From: Marinilabiliaceae bacterium JC017
Lineage (GTDB): Bacteria > Bacteroidota > Bacteroidia > Bacteroidales > Marinilabiliaceae
Length of the DNA: 58,311 nucleotides
NCBI GenBank assembly: GCA_004296775.1
Contig: RHGE01000037.1
Span: forward strand, 1-58,311
Reading direction: 5' to 3'
Position numbers and translations under genes: made by a program. Positions 1 to 8,449 of this stretch are shown here, piece after piece. The notes beneath the pieces are model-generated. The model searched no databases, was not told the origin of the DNA, and saw only the letters and a program-made list of their open reading frames with translations. Each line of letters begins with the position of its first letter. Positions within the stretch are counted from its first letter, which is position 1.

Positions 1-2
1 CG

Positions 3-80
3 AAGATGAATGCGGGAATTCTGGCATGTGGGTTAGCAAAAATTCATCAAGGAGGTGGGTGGAAGCGTTTATTTGACTAG
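3..80 (+). CDS. C-terminal end of an unidentified protein (partial)
   Basis: An open frame enters from the left edge and ends at a TAG at 78-80. It gives 25 residues finishing in GGGWKRLFD. The other two forward frames close early or have a less protein-like composition, and an 11-bp hairpin follows ten bases after the stop, as expected at a gene end. The fragment is too short to assign a family; a real C-terminus is inference only. Confidence 0.35.
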   Translation, partial: KMNAGILACGLAKIHQGGGWKRLFD

Positions 81-89
81 CGTTTTTTG

Positions 90-143
90 CTTACTTTTTT
101 GGGCAATGCAAAAAAGTAAGTAGGGTTTGGGACAACGTCCCAA
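90..143 (+). terminator. Paired hairpins after the partial gene
   Basis: There are two inverted repeats in a row. CTTACTTTTTT (90-100) pairs with AAAAAAGTAAG (110-120) around a 9-nt loop, and TTGGGAC (127-133) pairs with GTCCCAA (137-143) around AAC. The first could act as a terminator for the gene ending at 80 in either direction, although its U-rich stretch lies inside the stem. Such T-rich/A-rich stems also occur as dispersed repeats in Bacteroidota, so the role is uncertain. Confidence 0.45.
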
Positions 144-236
144 TAAAACTATTACTGAAGAATTAAAAACCTACATATCAACTAACCCGCTTGTAAAGTT
201 ATTAGCTTGGCGTCAATATGGCCAATGGCCATCTCT

Positions 237-268
237 GACTATTATCTAAAATCTAACGATCTATTGTT
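237..268 (+). repeat. Dispersed intergenic repeat R2, copy 1
   Basis: This matches the consensus CTATTATCTAAAATCTAACA followed by ATCTATTG. Six more copies lie in other spacers: 28748-28779, 32184-32223 (minus), 32758-32795, 33561-33596, 45331-45365 and 50021-50053. None lies in a coding region. Confidence 0.7.
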
Positions 269-275
269 AATATAA

Positions 276-410
276 TTGGGCGTCCCCCTTCGCTTGAGGC
301 TCAGGGCCGGGCTTTCCACTCCTACTCCTCGCCCCGTCACACCAATCCAACCCGTCGCTGTGGGGTATCCGTTACAATCCCTGGCCGGATCAATTCGCAG
401 CTGTTCCAAA
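276..410. repeat. GC-rich intergenic stretch resembling a common Bacteroidota spacer element
   Basis: This stretch is much richer in G+C than the flanking spacer. It contains a CGTCCCCCTTCGC block followed by GGGCCGGGCTTTCC and a terminal CCCTGGCCGG. From memory, similar 'CCCTTCGGGTCGGGCTTTCCG'-like blocks recur in spacers of many Bacteroidota, but no second copy is present here and I could not search. No ORF is credible. Confidence 0.35.
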
Positions 411-442
411 TTGGAATATCATGTATTACCTCTTGCTTTTGC

Positions 443-1159
443 TTAAATCGCCGCATTACCGGCTTTTTGGTTTTTCAGGCATTTCACCAGTCGTTTTCTG
501 GATATGGCCGATCCATGTCCGGGTAAAAAAGTATGGCAGTTTGTGTCAAGCAGCAACTCCCAGCTTTGAATCATCGCTTCCACATCATCGGCATAAGGTG
601 GAAAAATGGAGTGTTTAAAAATGCCAAATAATGTATCGCCAACCAAGGCAATCTCATCTTTGATAACAATACTGATGGAGCCCATGGAATGCCCGGGTGT
701 AGGAACCAAACAGATATCATCAAATGGCGATTCCAGTTGCATGGTTTCAGTTACCTGCACATCAGGTTGCACGGCATCAAAGTGAAAATGCGTCTGAAAC
801 TTGCTATTCCCCAGGTGAGACAGCCAATAAGTCATAATGTTGGTACCCTGGGGCAACGGACTCTCACCCTGTTCCAGGAAGAGGCCTTCCTGGTCGCCAA
901 CAACCACTTCACATCCAAACCTATTTTTTATTAGGGCAGCATTCCCACAATGGTCAAAATGTGTATGGGTCAATATCAGGTATTTTAGTTTTCCCGCCTC
1001 ATCCGCCTGGTCGGCAACCAGATCAATTAAAGCTTTCCCCACATTGCTTTTTCCTGTATCCACCAGTATTAATGCTTCGCCTCGTTCAATGAGGTAAACA
1101 TTACTTCGTCCTTTCAGCACCCTGGAAACACGATAACCATCGTTTAAAGAATAATCCAT
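443..1159 (-). CDS. MBL-fold metallo-hydrolase
   Basis: This 238-residue protein is a metallo-beta-lactamase-fold hydrolase of the glyoxalase-II-like type, probably cytoplasmic because no signal peptide is seen. The two-metal signature is complete: HTHFDH at 65-70, His157 in PTPGHS, Asp175 in VGDT and His215 in the closing PGHG. The length is typical of stand-alone single-domain members. The substrate cannot be read from the sequence; hydrolysis of a thioester or lactone is the family norm. It is transcribed alone, converging on nothing obvious, with a repeat-filled spacer downstream. Confidence 0.85.
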   Translation of the reverse strand: MDYSLNDGYRVSRVLKGRSNVYLIERGEALILVDTGKSNVGKALIDLVADQADEAGKLKYLILTHTHFDHCGNAALIKNRFGCEVVVGDQEGLFLEQGESPLPQGTNIMTYWLSHLGNSKFQTHFHFDAVQPDVQVTETMQLESPFDDICLVPTPGHSMGSISIVIKDEIALVGDTLFGIFKHSIFPPYADDVEAMIQSWELLLDTNCHTFLPGHGSAISRKRLVKCLKNQKAGNAAI

Positions 1160-1558
1160 TTCATCTGTTTAAAAAAGTTAAACCTAAGAAGTATCAATAC
1201 CCAAGATTTATTAGCAAAGCTAATAACAAAAGTCCCTTTTTAACCATTCGCCAGGCTAGTTTAAATATTAAGCGAAGTCCTTCATGCGGGAAGGGGCAGA
1301 AATTTCATTTCTGAATGTTTCTGTTTATATCTTGTTTTTATTAACTAATCATGTTGGGTGTGGTAAGTGATTGTCATGATCTCTCGTAGAACTCACCCAT
1401 TCAATGTTTGTTTATTACCTATTTGGTTTGAGGATTAAATATAAGCATGAATGGGGCTCTCTGCCAACTTAAGAACAATTAGCTGTTACCATTCACAAAT
1501 TTGTTTCAAATATCTCCCTTGACTTTCAATTTTTCTATTAGTAAGTTGAATATAAAAA
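1160..1558. other. Spacer between divergent genes
   Basis: This is an AT-rich spacer between the divergently transcribed MBL and CHAD genes, so it must hold both promoters. A small hairpin (CAGAAAT/ATTTCTG near 1294-1310) and an inverted CCCATTCA/TGAATGGG pair about 45 bp apart (near 1397 and 1449) are visible. I see no ORF, RNA gene or clear TAnnTTTG box. Confidence 0.4.
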
Positions 1559-2482
1559 ATGGCATTAAAAAAGGATAAATATCGCTTTGCTATCGATACT
1601 ACAGAAGAACTTTCAGAAGGATTACGCCGTAATTTCAACGAGCAGTTTGACTATATTACCTACCAATGTCACCAACTTAACAACTTCAATATCGCTGTTC
1701 ATGAAATCCGGAAAGGCTTCAAACGTGTTAGAGCGATGCTTCGCATTGTCCGGGGGGATATAACCGAAGAGCTTTACCATTACGAGAACGACCGATTCAA
1801 AAATCTGGCTGGTTTTCTTTCTGAGATCAGAGACCTGCACGTTATTGCTGATGAACTCAACGAACTTTATAATGCTGGTGAGTTGGATATCCCGGAACCC
1901 ACTTTTCTTAAAGTAAATCATTACCTCCAAAACCGACTGGATAAGACCTGTGAATCTCTTACCAAAAATGAGCATGTTTTTAAAAAAATTGAAAAGGGGG
2001 TGGAGCAGGCCAGGCATGATTTTGTTCATTGGCCCGTGAATCATCTGGGACCACACACCATAACTCAAAGTGTAGGCCGCATTTACGACCAGGGAAAAAA
2101 CAGGATGCTTAAATCCCAGGTAAAAAATGCTCCCCTTCAGCTTCATTACCTGCGTAAGCGCATGAAATACCTGATGTATATGGCCCAATTGATTGAACCT
2201 GTGTGGAAGGACTATTTTGAAGGATTGATCAGATCGTTGAAAGAGGCCTCCGACAGCTTGGGACAAGACCATAATTGGGTTGCTACCATCGCCTTTATTC
2301 AAGGAGCCAGTTCCTCCATATTGTCTAGCTATAACAAACAAAAAATGATCGGAATTCTCGAAGATCAGCGTAAACAGTTATTGGTGGAGATATGGCCGCT
2401 GGTGGCAAAAATATATACCGAGGACCCGGAAGATTTTGTAAAAAGAGTAAACAGTTATTGGTTATTGGGACGGCAACAATAG
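1559..2482 (+). CDS. CHAD domain-containing protein
   Basis: This 307-residue helical protein carries a CHAD (conserved histidine alpha-helical) domain. The signature VHEIRKGFKRVRAMLRI lies at about residues 47-63, with the conserved His48 and the basic Lys52, Arg57 and Arg59 row. A second His-rich/basic helix (LHYLRKRMKYLMYM) follows near residue 198. CHAD domains bind inorganic polyphosphate through such basic helices, so polyphosphate binding is likely. There is no CYTH domain, which often accompanies CHAD. The gene is single and closed by a terminator at 2512. Confidence 0.85.
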   Translation: MALKKDKYRFAIDTTEELSEGLRRNFNEQFDYITYQCHQLNNFNIAVHEIRKGFKRVRAMLRIVRGDITEELYHYENDRFKNLAGFLSEIRDLHVIADELNELYNAGELDIPEPTFLKVNHYLQNRLDKTCESLTKNEHVFKKIEKGVEQARHDFVHWPVNHLGPHTITQSVGRIYDQGKNRMLKSQVKNAPLQLHYLRKRMKYLMYMAQLIEPVWKDYFEGLIRSLKEASDSLGQDHNWVATIAFIQGASSSILSSYNKQKMIGILEDQRKQLLVEIWPLVAKIYTEDPEDFVKRVNSYWLLGRQQ

Positions 2483-2511
2483 AGTTTTTTGTCATAGTAG
2501 GTTTTCATAGG

Positions 2512-2548
2512 AAAGAGGATATCCAGTTTGGGACATCCTCTTTTTTTT
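2512..2548 (+). terminator. Intrinsic terminator of the CHAD gene
   Basis: AAAGAGGAT at 2512-2520 pairs with ATCCTCTTT and is followed by a run of T. It begins 30 bp past the stop codon. The A-run on its left side means it could also serve the VOC gene on the minus strand, which ends at 2574. Confidence 0.85.
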
Positions 2549-2573
2549 GGATGGGGCCTTTATTCAAATCATA

Positions 2574-2966
2574 TTAAGATCTTGAATGCAATGCCAGTCT
2601 GTTTCCTTCTGTATCCAAAAATAGGGCCATGTAGCCGATCTCTTCTTTGATCAATGTTTTTGGCGAAATGATTTTTCCTCCTGCTGCTTCTACCCGGTTC
2701 AATTCGACATTCAAATCAATTGACCTGGGGGTAAAATAAATCAGTGGCCCGTTAGTGGAAGGTTTATAATTATCAGGCTGAAAAACCAATGCTCCTGCAG
2801 CTCCCAAACCATCTTCAAACCGAGGAAAGAAAGCCATATCAAACGGCCCCATTGGCTCCCTGTTCAATTTCACATCAAAAACTGTTTCATAAAATTTTAT
2901 GGCACGCTCCATATCAATAACAGGAATTTCGAACCATCCGACTATGTTCATCTTTTTTTCCATCAT
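2574..2966 (-). CDS. VOC family protein (glyoxalase/bleomycin-resistance fold)
   Basis: This 130-residue protein has a vicinal oxygen chelate fold. The opening VGWFEIPVIDMERAIKFYETVF is the typical beta-alpha start of the domain, and the second beta-alpha unit (IDLNVELNRVEAAGGKI...GYMALFLDTEGNRLALHS) closes it. Members include glyoxalase I, dioxygenases and antibiotic-binding proteins; nothing here points to one of them. Two candidate starts lie close together (MMEKKM and the M five residues later); the longer one is listed. The gene stands alone and converges on the CHAD gene. Confidence 0.85.
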   Translation of the reverse strand: MMEKKMNIVGWFEIPVIDMERAIKFYETVFDVKLNREPMGPFDMAFFPRFEDGLGAAGALVFQPDNYKPSTNGPLIYFTPRSIDLNVELNRVEAAGGKIISPKTLIKEEIGYMALFLDTEGNRLALHSRS

Positions 2967-3132
2967 TTGTTTTTAAGTTATCAACAGCGATAAAATCGGC
3001 CTTCAGTGAATAATTGTCAAGTCATAATCGACAATAAATAAACAGTAAACAATTCTTATTTACATCTTATCAACACAATGAAACAAATCGAAGGTCTTCG
3101 CGTACTCACCCACAAACACAATTGAACAAAAG

Positions 3133-4659
3133 ATGAGAAAGGTAATTTGGATAACAACCGTACTTTCCGTACTGCTGGTCGGATGTATGGGCGATGAATT
3201 TGAAATAGACCGTATTTCGGACGAGATAGAGCTATCGCCGGGAGTTTCACTTCCGTTGGCTTATGCGGGATTGACCATTAAAGATATTTTATCGGATGAG
3301 ACAGATAATGTCAGGTATTACAAAGATGCGGAAGGTAATGAACGTATCATGTTATACCAGGTGGATGATTCGGTGGAATATGTAGGGATAAATGACTTTT
3401 TCAGGATCTCAACGCCTGAAATCAATGTACCTGTTCCGTTTACCTCTTTTAATATTAGTTCTGAAATAACTGCACAGCAAGACATTTCTTTTAACATCCC
3501 CGCAGCTTCGATATCTAAACTGGACCTCTCATATCGGATAGTTTTCGATGCTTCTGATTTTGTAGTTCCTGTATCATTGGAATTGTTTATGCCATCCGTC
3601 AATGCTCCGGAAGGAAAGAAAATTATGACTGAGTTATCCGGAAATGAGGTAAAGGAGTTTGTCTTTAAAAATGATCAGGTCACCCTTTCGGATAACAAGC
3701 TAAATGTTAATCTAACGATACGTCCGGTCAATACGGGTGGTTCCTTTCCTGCTGAAACCGGATCATTACGACTTAAAATTGATCAATTTCAGGTGAGCTA
3801 TGTAAAAGGATCTATGGGAGAAAATGCCGTTGAGATAGATAAAGGAAACTACGAATTTGATTTGGATATTTTTGAGAAATTCAACCATGGATTGACGTTT
3901 GATAATCCTAAGTTGCATACCATGTTTACTAATTCTACTCCGTTTCGTGGTCTGATCATGCCACAATTTAAAGGTGTTTCAGAGGATGGGGAAGAACTCC
4001 GGATTGAGGCGCCTTTCATGGAGATGAGTGCTTGCCCCACAGGTGAAGCGTTTATCAGAGACACTTCTACCTACGACAAAACCAATTCCAATGTGACGGC
4101 ATTTTTTGATTTACCACCTAAATATTTGGAGTATACTGGTAACCTGGTGCTAAACCCCAATGGTGAAGTCAACGATGAGATAGAATTATGGGAGGATGAC
4201 CGTATTTATGTGGGCTACATGATTGAGGCACCTATTGAACTTGTACTAGACAGTGAAATGGATGTGGATACTGTTGATATTTCAAGCAGTGATGTGTTGG
4301 ATGACCTTGAAAAAGCCACTCTTGTCATTGAAAGTGAAAATGGCTTTCCGTTTAATGCACACGCAACAATTGGTTTTTGGGATGAAGCTTCCGAATCAAT
4401 CATTGAGACAATTGAAACAACAGTTATCGAACCTGCTGCTGTAAATAGTGAAGGAATTACTTCAGAACGGATCGTTGCAACTGAAAAAATTGAATTGACT
4501 CCCCAACAAATCGAAAACCTTCGTCAAACAGACAAATTGTTCATAACTCTCAGGCTCAGTTCAACCAACTTTGAGAAAGAGCAGGTCGTAACACTGTTGG
4601 CAGATAACAAACTGGATTTGAAGATCAGCATGAAGGCACAGCTGGAGCTGAATCAATAG
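3133..4659 (+). CDS. Lipoprotein of unknown function, partner of a DUF5723 protein
   Basis: This 508-residue protein begins with a lipoprotein signal: a hydrophobic stretch ending VLLVGC, with Cys18 as lipid anchor. The rest is beta-rich and acidic, without a motif I recognise. It starts with a conserved-looking ISDEIELSPGVSLPLAYAGLTIKD segment. The DUF5723 outer-membrane gene follows 35 bp later on the same strand, suggesting a two-gene unit and a cell-envelope role. Function unknown; outer-membrane or periplasmic location is inferred from the lipobox. Confidence 0.7.
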   Translation: MRKVIWITTVLSVLLVGCMGDEFEIDRISDEIELSPGVSLPLAYAGLTIKDILSDETDNVRYYKDAEGNERIMLYQVDDSVEYVGINDFFRISTPEINVPVPFTSFNISSEITAQQDISFNIPAASISKLDLSYRIVFDASDFVVPVSLELFMPSVNAPEGKKIMTELSGNEVKEFVFKNDQVTLSDNKLNVNLTIRPVNTGGSFPAETGSLRLKIDQFQVSYVKGSMGENAVEIDKGNYEFDLDIFEKFNHGLTFDNPKLHTMFTNSTPFRGLIMPQFKGVSEDGEELRIEAPFMEMSACPTGEAFIRDTSTYDKTNSNVTAFFDLPPKYLEYTGNLVLNPNGEVNDEIELWEDDRIYVGYMIEAPIELVLDSEMDVDTVDISSSDVLDDLEKATLVIESENGFPFNAHATIGFWDEASESIIETIETTVIEPAAVNSEGITSERIVATEKIELTPQQIENLRQTDKLFITLRLSSTNFEKEQVVTLLADNKLDLKISMKAQLELNQ

Positions 4660-4694
4660 GAAGGAACAATTGATAGGAGAAAGGGAAAATCATC

Positions 4695-6056
4695 ATGAGA
4701 AAAATTCTATACATTATATTATTATTAAGCAGCTGTTTGACGGGTATCCAGGGGCAGGACAATGCTTTTATGTTTCTGCGGGGAATACCGCAAACCACAC
4801 AATTAAATCCGGCTTTCAGGCCAATAAAGGGAGCCTACTTTTCCCTTCCGGCAGTTGGAGCTGTTAAAATCAATAGTACTAATACCGGCTTTGCCTGGTC
4901 TGACGTGATACGCCCGGGAACAGGTGTCAAATCCGACTCATTGGTTGTTGACCTTGATAACCTGGCGGGCGTGCTAAAGGATAATAATGCTTTTATTACT
5001 GAAGCCTCTTATCAACTTATCGGATTTGGTTTCTATACCGGTAATAGTTTTATAACTATTGATATCAACCAGAAGATTAAAGGTCGGATTGCCTATCCTT
5101 CTTCGCTTCTTGATTTACGATATGGCAACTGGGATTATGAAGGGAATAAACCTATCAACCATTCTTTCTCAGATATTTTTATAGATGGAATGGGATACAC
5201 AGAATTTGCTTTGGGTTTTTCCAAACCCATCACCGATGATATTACCATTGGGGCGCGTGTAAAGTATCTGTTTGGAGCGATGAACATGAAGACCGAACAG
5301 TTCAAACTCAATGTGGAAACATTGGACAATGGGGATATGCGCGTGCAGTCCGGTGGTGAAATTGTTACATCTGTACCGTTAGTTGTAGAATACGACGAGG
5401 ATGGATATGTTGAATCAGTAGAGTTTGATGACTCTGTAGATCGCGCTAATTTAGTAACCAACAAAAATCAGGGAATTGGAGTCGACCTGGGATTAACCTG
5501 GCAGGTTATGGATCATTTGACCTTAGGAGCAGCTGTCAACGATTTGGGTTATATCAACTGGAAAAGTCACACCAATAAGTTTACATCAGATGGTACTTTT
5601 TTATTTTCCGGTCATGATATTGGGTCAGTGATATCAGGTGAAGAGGATGACACTGATTATTGGGAGGAGCTCTCCGACTCATTAAAGAACACCTTTAGAG
5701 TTAGTGATGAGGCTTCGAGCTACAGGACAGGATTACAGGGAAGTTTTAATCTTTCTGCCAATTATAAGCACCGCAATTGGTTAAATATGGGAGCTGTTAC
5801 CCGCAACTATTTCGTAGATGGGAAATGGTATCCGGAAATGACTCTGGCAGCCGGGCTTTCGCCAGGTAAAGCTTTGTCAACTGTATTTACCTATTCGATG
5901 AAAAAGAATGCCTATGCTAATTTCGGAGCCGGTTTAGCCTTAAGAGGCGGTCCTTTGCAGCTCTATTTAGTCACCGATAACCTGGATGCCTTGACAGCTC
6001 CGCACCGGGCGAAAGCTGTTAATGTGAGGATGGGTTTGAACCTAATATTTGATTAA
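4695..6056 (+). CDS. DUF5723 family outer-membrane protein
   Basis: This 453-residue protein has a signal peptide (cleavage after about residue 20, before QDNAF). It then carries the start typical of DUF5723: FLRGIPQTTQLNPAFRP followed by alternating beta strands to a C-terminal aromatic residue (NLIFD). The pattern fits a FadL/PorV-like beta barrel found widely in Bacteroidota. The lipoprotein upstream is probably co-transcribed. The function is not known; a transport or surface-assembly role is speculation. Confidence 0.75.
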   Translation: MRKILYIILLLSSCLTGIQGQDNAFMFLRGIPQTTQLNPAFRPIKGAYFSLPAVGAVKINSTNTGFAWSDVIRPGTGVKSDSLVVDLDNLAGVLKDNNAFITEASYQLIGFGFYTGNSFITIDINQKIKGRIAYPSSLLDLRYGNWDYEGNKPINHSFSDIFIDGMGYTEFALGFSKPITDDITIGARVKYLFGAMNMKTEQFKLNVETLDNGDMRVQSGGEIVTSVPLVVEYDEDGYVESVEFDDSVDRANLVTNKNQGIGVDLGLTWQVMDHLTLGAAVNDLGYINWKSHTNKFTSDGTFLFSGHDIGSVISGEEDDTDYWEELSDSLKNTFRVSDEASSYRTGLQGSFNLSANYKHRNWLNMGAVTRNYFVDGKWYPEMTLAAGLSPGKALSTVFTYSMKKNAYANFGAGLALRGGPLQLYLVTDNLDALTAPHRAKAVNVRMGLNLIFD

Positions 6057-6085
6057 ATAACATCTTTATAAACTTTCAGAAATAA

Positions 6086-6122
6086 AAAGAGGCTGCTTCA
6101 TTGAAACAGCCTCTTTAATTTT
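6086..6122. terminator. Bidirectional terminator between convergent genes
   Basis: AAAGAGGCTG (6086-6095) pairs with CAGCCTCTTT (6107-6116), giving a 10-bp perfect stem with A-rich and T-rich sides. It lies between the DUF5723 gene (+) and the metallopeptidase gene (-) and can serve both. Confidence 0.85.
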
Positions 6123-6141
6123 TGTTGAAAGACAATTCTAA

Positions 6142-8199
6142 TTAGCCTTTCTTAACAATCTTTACTGCTTTTCCTGTCTTTTTAATTATGGAATCAATGG
6201 AGATTTCTTCACCTACGGCTTCTTTCATCCAGGTATTAGGTGTAAGTGTTCCCAATCGGTAAATACGTTCCACCTCTTTGGCAAAATCAGTGGATTGCAG
6301 GTACTGTTCCACCTGGAATTGAATTAAGTGACCAAAGGCATAATTTGACAAATAGATAGGGCTATTCACCATGTGCGAATAAATTGCCAGAATGGGTTCA
6401 TCCTTAATGCCGAAAACAGGAGCGTAATACTCATTCCATATTTCCTTAGCAATGGTATCCACTGCCACTTTTAACTCTGCAGCTGTTGCATTAGGATTGG
6501 CATACATCCATTTCCACATCCGCTGATCAAGTAATGAGACACCCATAATCTCATAGGTCGACCAGAAGTTATCAAGAATCTGTAATGCTTCTTTTTGAGG
6601 ATTTTTATCTGAAATACCCAACAATTCCAGGTCGCGTTTCTGGAAGATAAAAGCCAATGCTTCAGTAAAAGCTGTATTGGGCACGCCATTAAGCATATAG
6701 TAATCCACATCATATAATGAGGTGGTTTGCTCCACGTTGTGTCCAAATTCATGCACCGCAATATTATAACCTTTGTAATTCATCCCTGACTCGGGAATAC
6801 GGGTCCGCAAGTGAGCCTTTTCGCCTCGCATGGAAGCTCCCCACGCATGACCCGAGCCACGAGCTGCATCCACATCAATCTTTTCTGCCAGGTAGTTAGC
6901 TTTTTCTGGAGTGAAGCCCAGTGTCATCAGCATTCTTGGAAGATCCTTTTTTAATGCAGCTGCATCGGGGTACCGGCTTTGAGTTATTGCATTCAGGCTT
7001 TCTTCATTGATACTACTCCGTGCTTTAAAACCATCATACCAAATATCCCAGGGTTTAAGGTCACGGCCAAGACGTTGAGAAATCAGTTCTCCTACTTTCT
7101 CTAGTTCTTTTGAAGAAAGGAACTTTTTAAAAAGTTTTTCTGCATCTGGCTGGGTTATCTCCATACCGCCTTCAAATGCTCTACGGATAGCTGTATTCAA
7201 AGGGCTATAAGCATCCATGGCCTTCATGGCGTGAAAATTATTCAGTATTTGTTGATAGCGTTCATCAGGTTCTGGTGAGCTTTCAATAGTTTGTCCGTTT
7301 TGGTAAACCAAATTAGTATACGGATCCCATTCATATGCATCTGAATTAATAACACGTTGAGGGATGGTTTGAGCAATAATACGTTTCATCACCTCGTAAA
7401 TCATTGCTTGTTTATCCAGTCCCTTTTCGGCTTTACTGTAATTGGCCTTAATCTCGTCACGAAGGTTCCAATGTGAAAGCAATACCATCTCCTCCGGGAA
7501 GAACTGATCGCCACTGCTATTTGTCAGATGTCCCATATGGATATTGTAACGGGCAATGTACATTTCTGATGCCGATCCAATTTCAGAAGCTTTCTGTAGT
7601 AGCTCAGACGGTATGCGAGCAGTGAACATATCTCCCAATCTGGCAAATGCCCACTCTTGGCGAGTCCAGCTTTTTCCCAATTTCTCTTTATCCTTCAGGT
7701 TATAGTAGGGGAAGTTCAATGCAATATAAAATGCCAGTTTGTTGCGGTACATATCCTCAATCAAATGCGATCCGGCGCTATAACCACCAAACATCTCGTC
7801 GATAGTAAAGATATTCCCCATGGGTTCATGTAATGGGCGTTGTAAGTCTAACGAAATCTTATTGAAGTGTCCGTTAAGGATCTCTATATTTCGACTTACT
7901 TTTTCAAAGAAAATGTTTAGCTCTTTTTGGTTAGCAATGAATTTTTCAGCACAGAATATTTCAAACTCTATTTCATTACCGTCACTGGTGCGCCAAAGTG
8001 ATGCCACATGTTTAACGCCTCGCGTAATCCGATCCTCAACATTTTTACCATGTTTACTAATCAGTGATTCTGTAATTTTCTTAATCATTGAATTGGAAAT
8101 GTTTGGTTGATCCTGCTTTTCATCTGTCGTACAGGTGTCCTTTTGGCAACATCCAAAAAGCATGGAGGCAACCGTCATTATGGCAAATAATTTTTTCAT
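6142..8199 (-). CDS. Lipoprotein zinc metallopeptidase (HExxH gluzincin)
   Basis: With the start at 8199 (MKKLFAIMTVASMLFGCC) the protein has 685 residues and a clean lipobox with Cys17 as anchor. The longer frame to 8238 adds 13 residues in front of the signal and is unlikely. The catalytic motif HEFGH is at 483-487, and a Glu in TEALAF about 26 residues further (Glu513) fits the third zinc ligand of gluzincins such as the M3/M2/M32 clans. Family assignment beyond that is uncertain. It is predicted to sit on the periplasmic or outer face of a membrane and degrade peptides. It is monocistronic. Confidence 0.7.
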   Translation of the reverse strand: MKKLFAIMTVASMLFGCCQKDTCTTDEKQDQPNISNSMIKKITESLISKHGKNVEDRITRGVKHVASLWRTSDGNEIEFEIFCAEKFIANQKELNIFFEKVSRNIEILNGHFNKISLDLQRPLHEPMGNIFTIDEMFGGYSAGSHLIEDMYRNKLAFYIALNFPYYNLKDKEKLGKSWTRQEWAFARLGDMFTARIPSELLQKASEIGSASEMYIARYNIHMGHLTNSSGDQFFPEEMVLLSHWNLRDEIKANYSKAEKGLDKQAMIYEVMKRIIAQTIPQRVINSDAYEWDPYTNLVYQNGQTIESSPEPDERYQQILNNFHAMKAMDAYSPLNTAIRRAFEGGMEITQPDAEKLFKKFLSSKELEKVGELISQRLGRDLKPWDIWYDGFKARSSINEESLNAITQSRYPDAAALKKDLPRMLMTLGFTPEKANYLAEKIDVDAARGSGHAWGASMRGEKAHLRTRIPESGMNYKGYNIAVHEFGHNVEQTTSLYDVDYYMLNGVPNTAFTEALAFIFQKRDLELLGISDKNPQKEALQILDNFWSTYEIMGVSLLDQRMWKWMYANPNATAAELKVAVDTIAKEIWNEYYAPVFGIKDEPILAIYSHMVNSPIYLSNYAFGHLIQFQVEQYLQSTDFAKEVERIYRLGTLTPNTWMKEAVGEEISIDSIIKKTGKAVKIVKKG

Positions 8200-8433
8200 G
8201 TTGGAAAATTTTAAGTTGTTGATTGCGATTGAGACCAAATTTAATGATTATGAGACATGTTCCTTAATTTTCAGTTACTCTTTTTGGTGATGATTATCGA
8301 GATGGTTAACTAAAAGTGACAACTTACCTGATTAAATAGTCAGTGATTACATTTCGATTTTTCTGTAAACACTAAATTACCAAATCGCTTACAGCATTTG
8401 CAAAATAAAAAATGACTCCTTATCATTGCAAAA

Positions 8434-8447
8434 CTAAACCGATTTAG
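8434..8447. promoter_or_regulatory. Candidate LacI-family operator
   Basis: CTAAACCGATTTAG is a dyad: CTAAA and TTTAG flank a central CCGA, the usual shape of LacI/GalR operators. It ends two bases before the ATG of the LacI-type regulator at 8450. A weaker AAATCGCTT block sits at about 8382-8390. Binding by the adjacent regulator, and thus autoregulation of the regulator-mannosidase unit, is inference. Confidence 0.55.
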
Positions 8448-8449
8448 TA

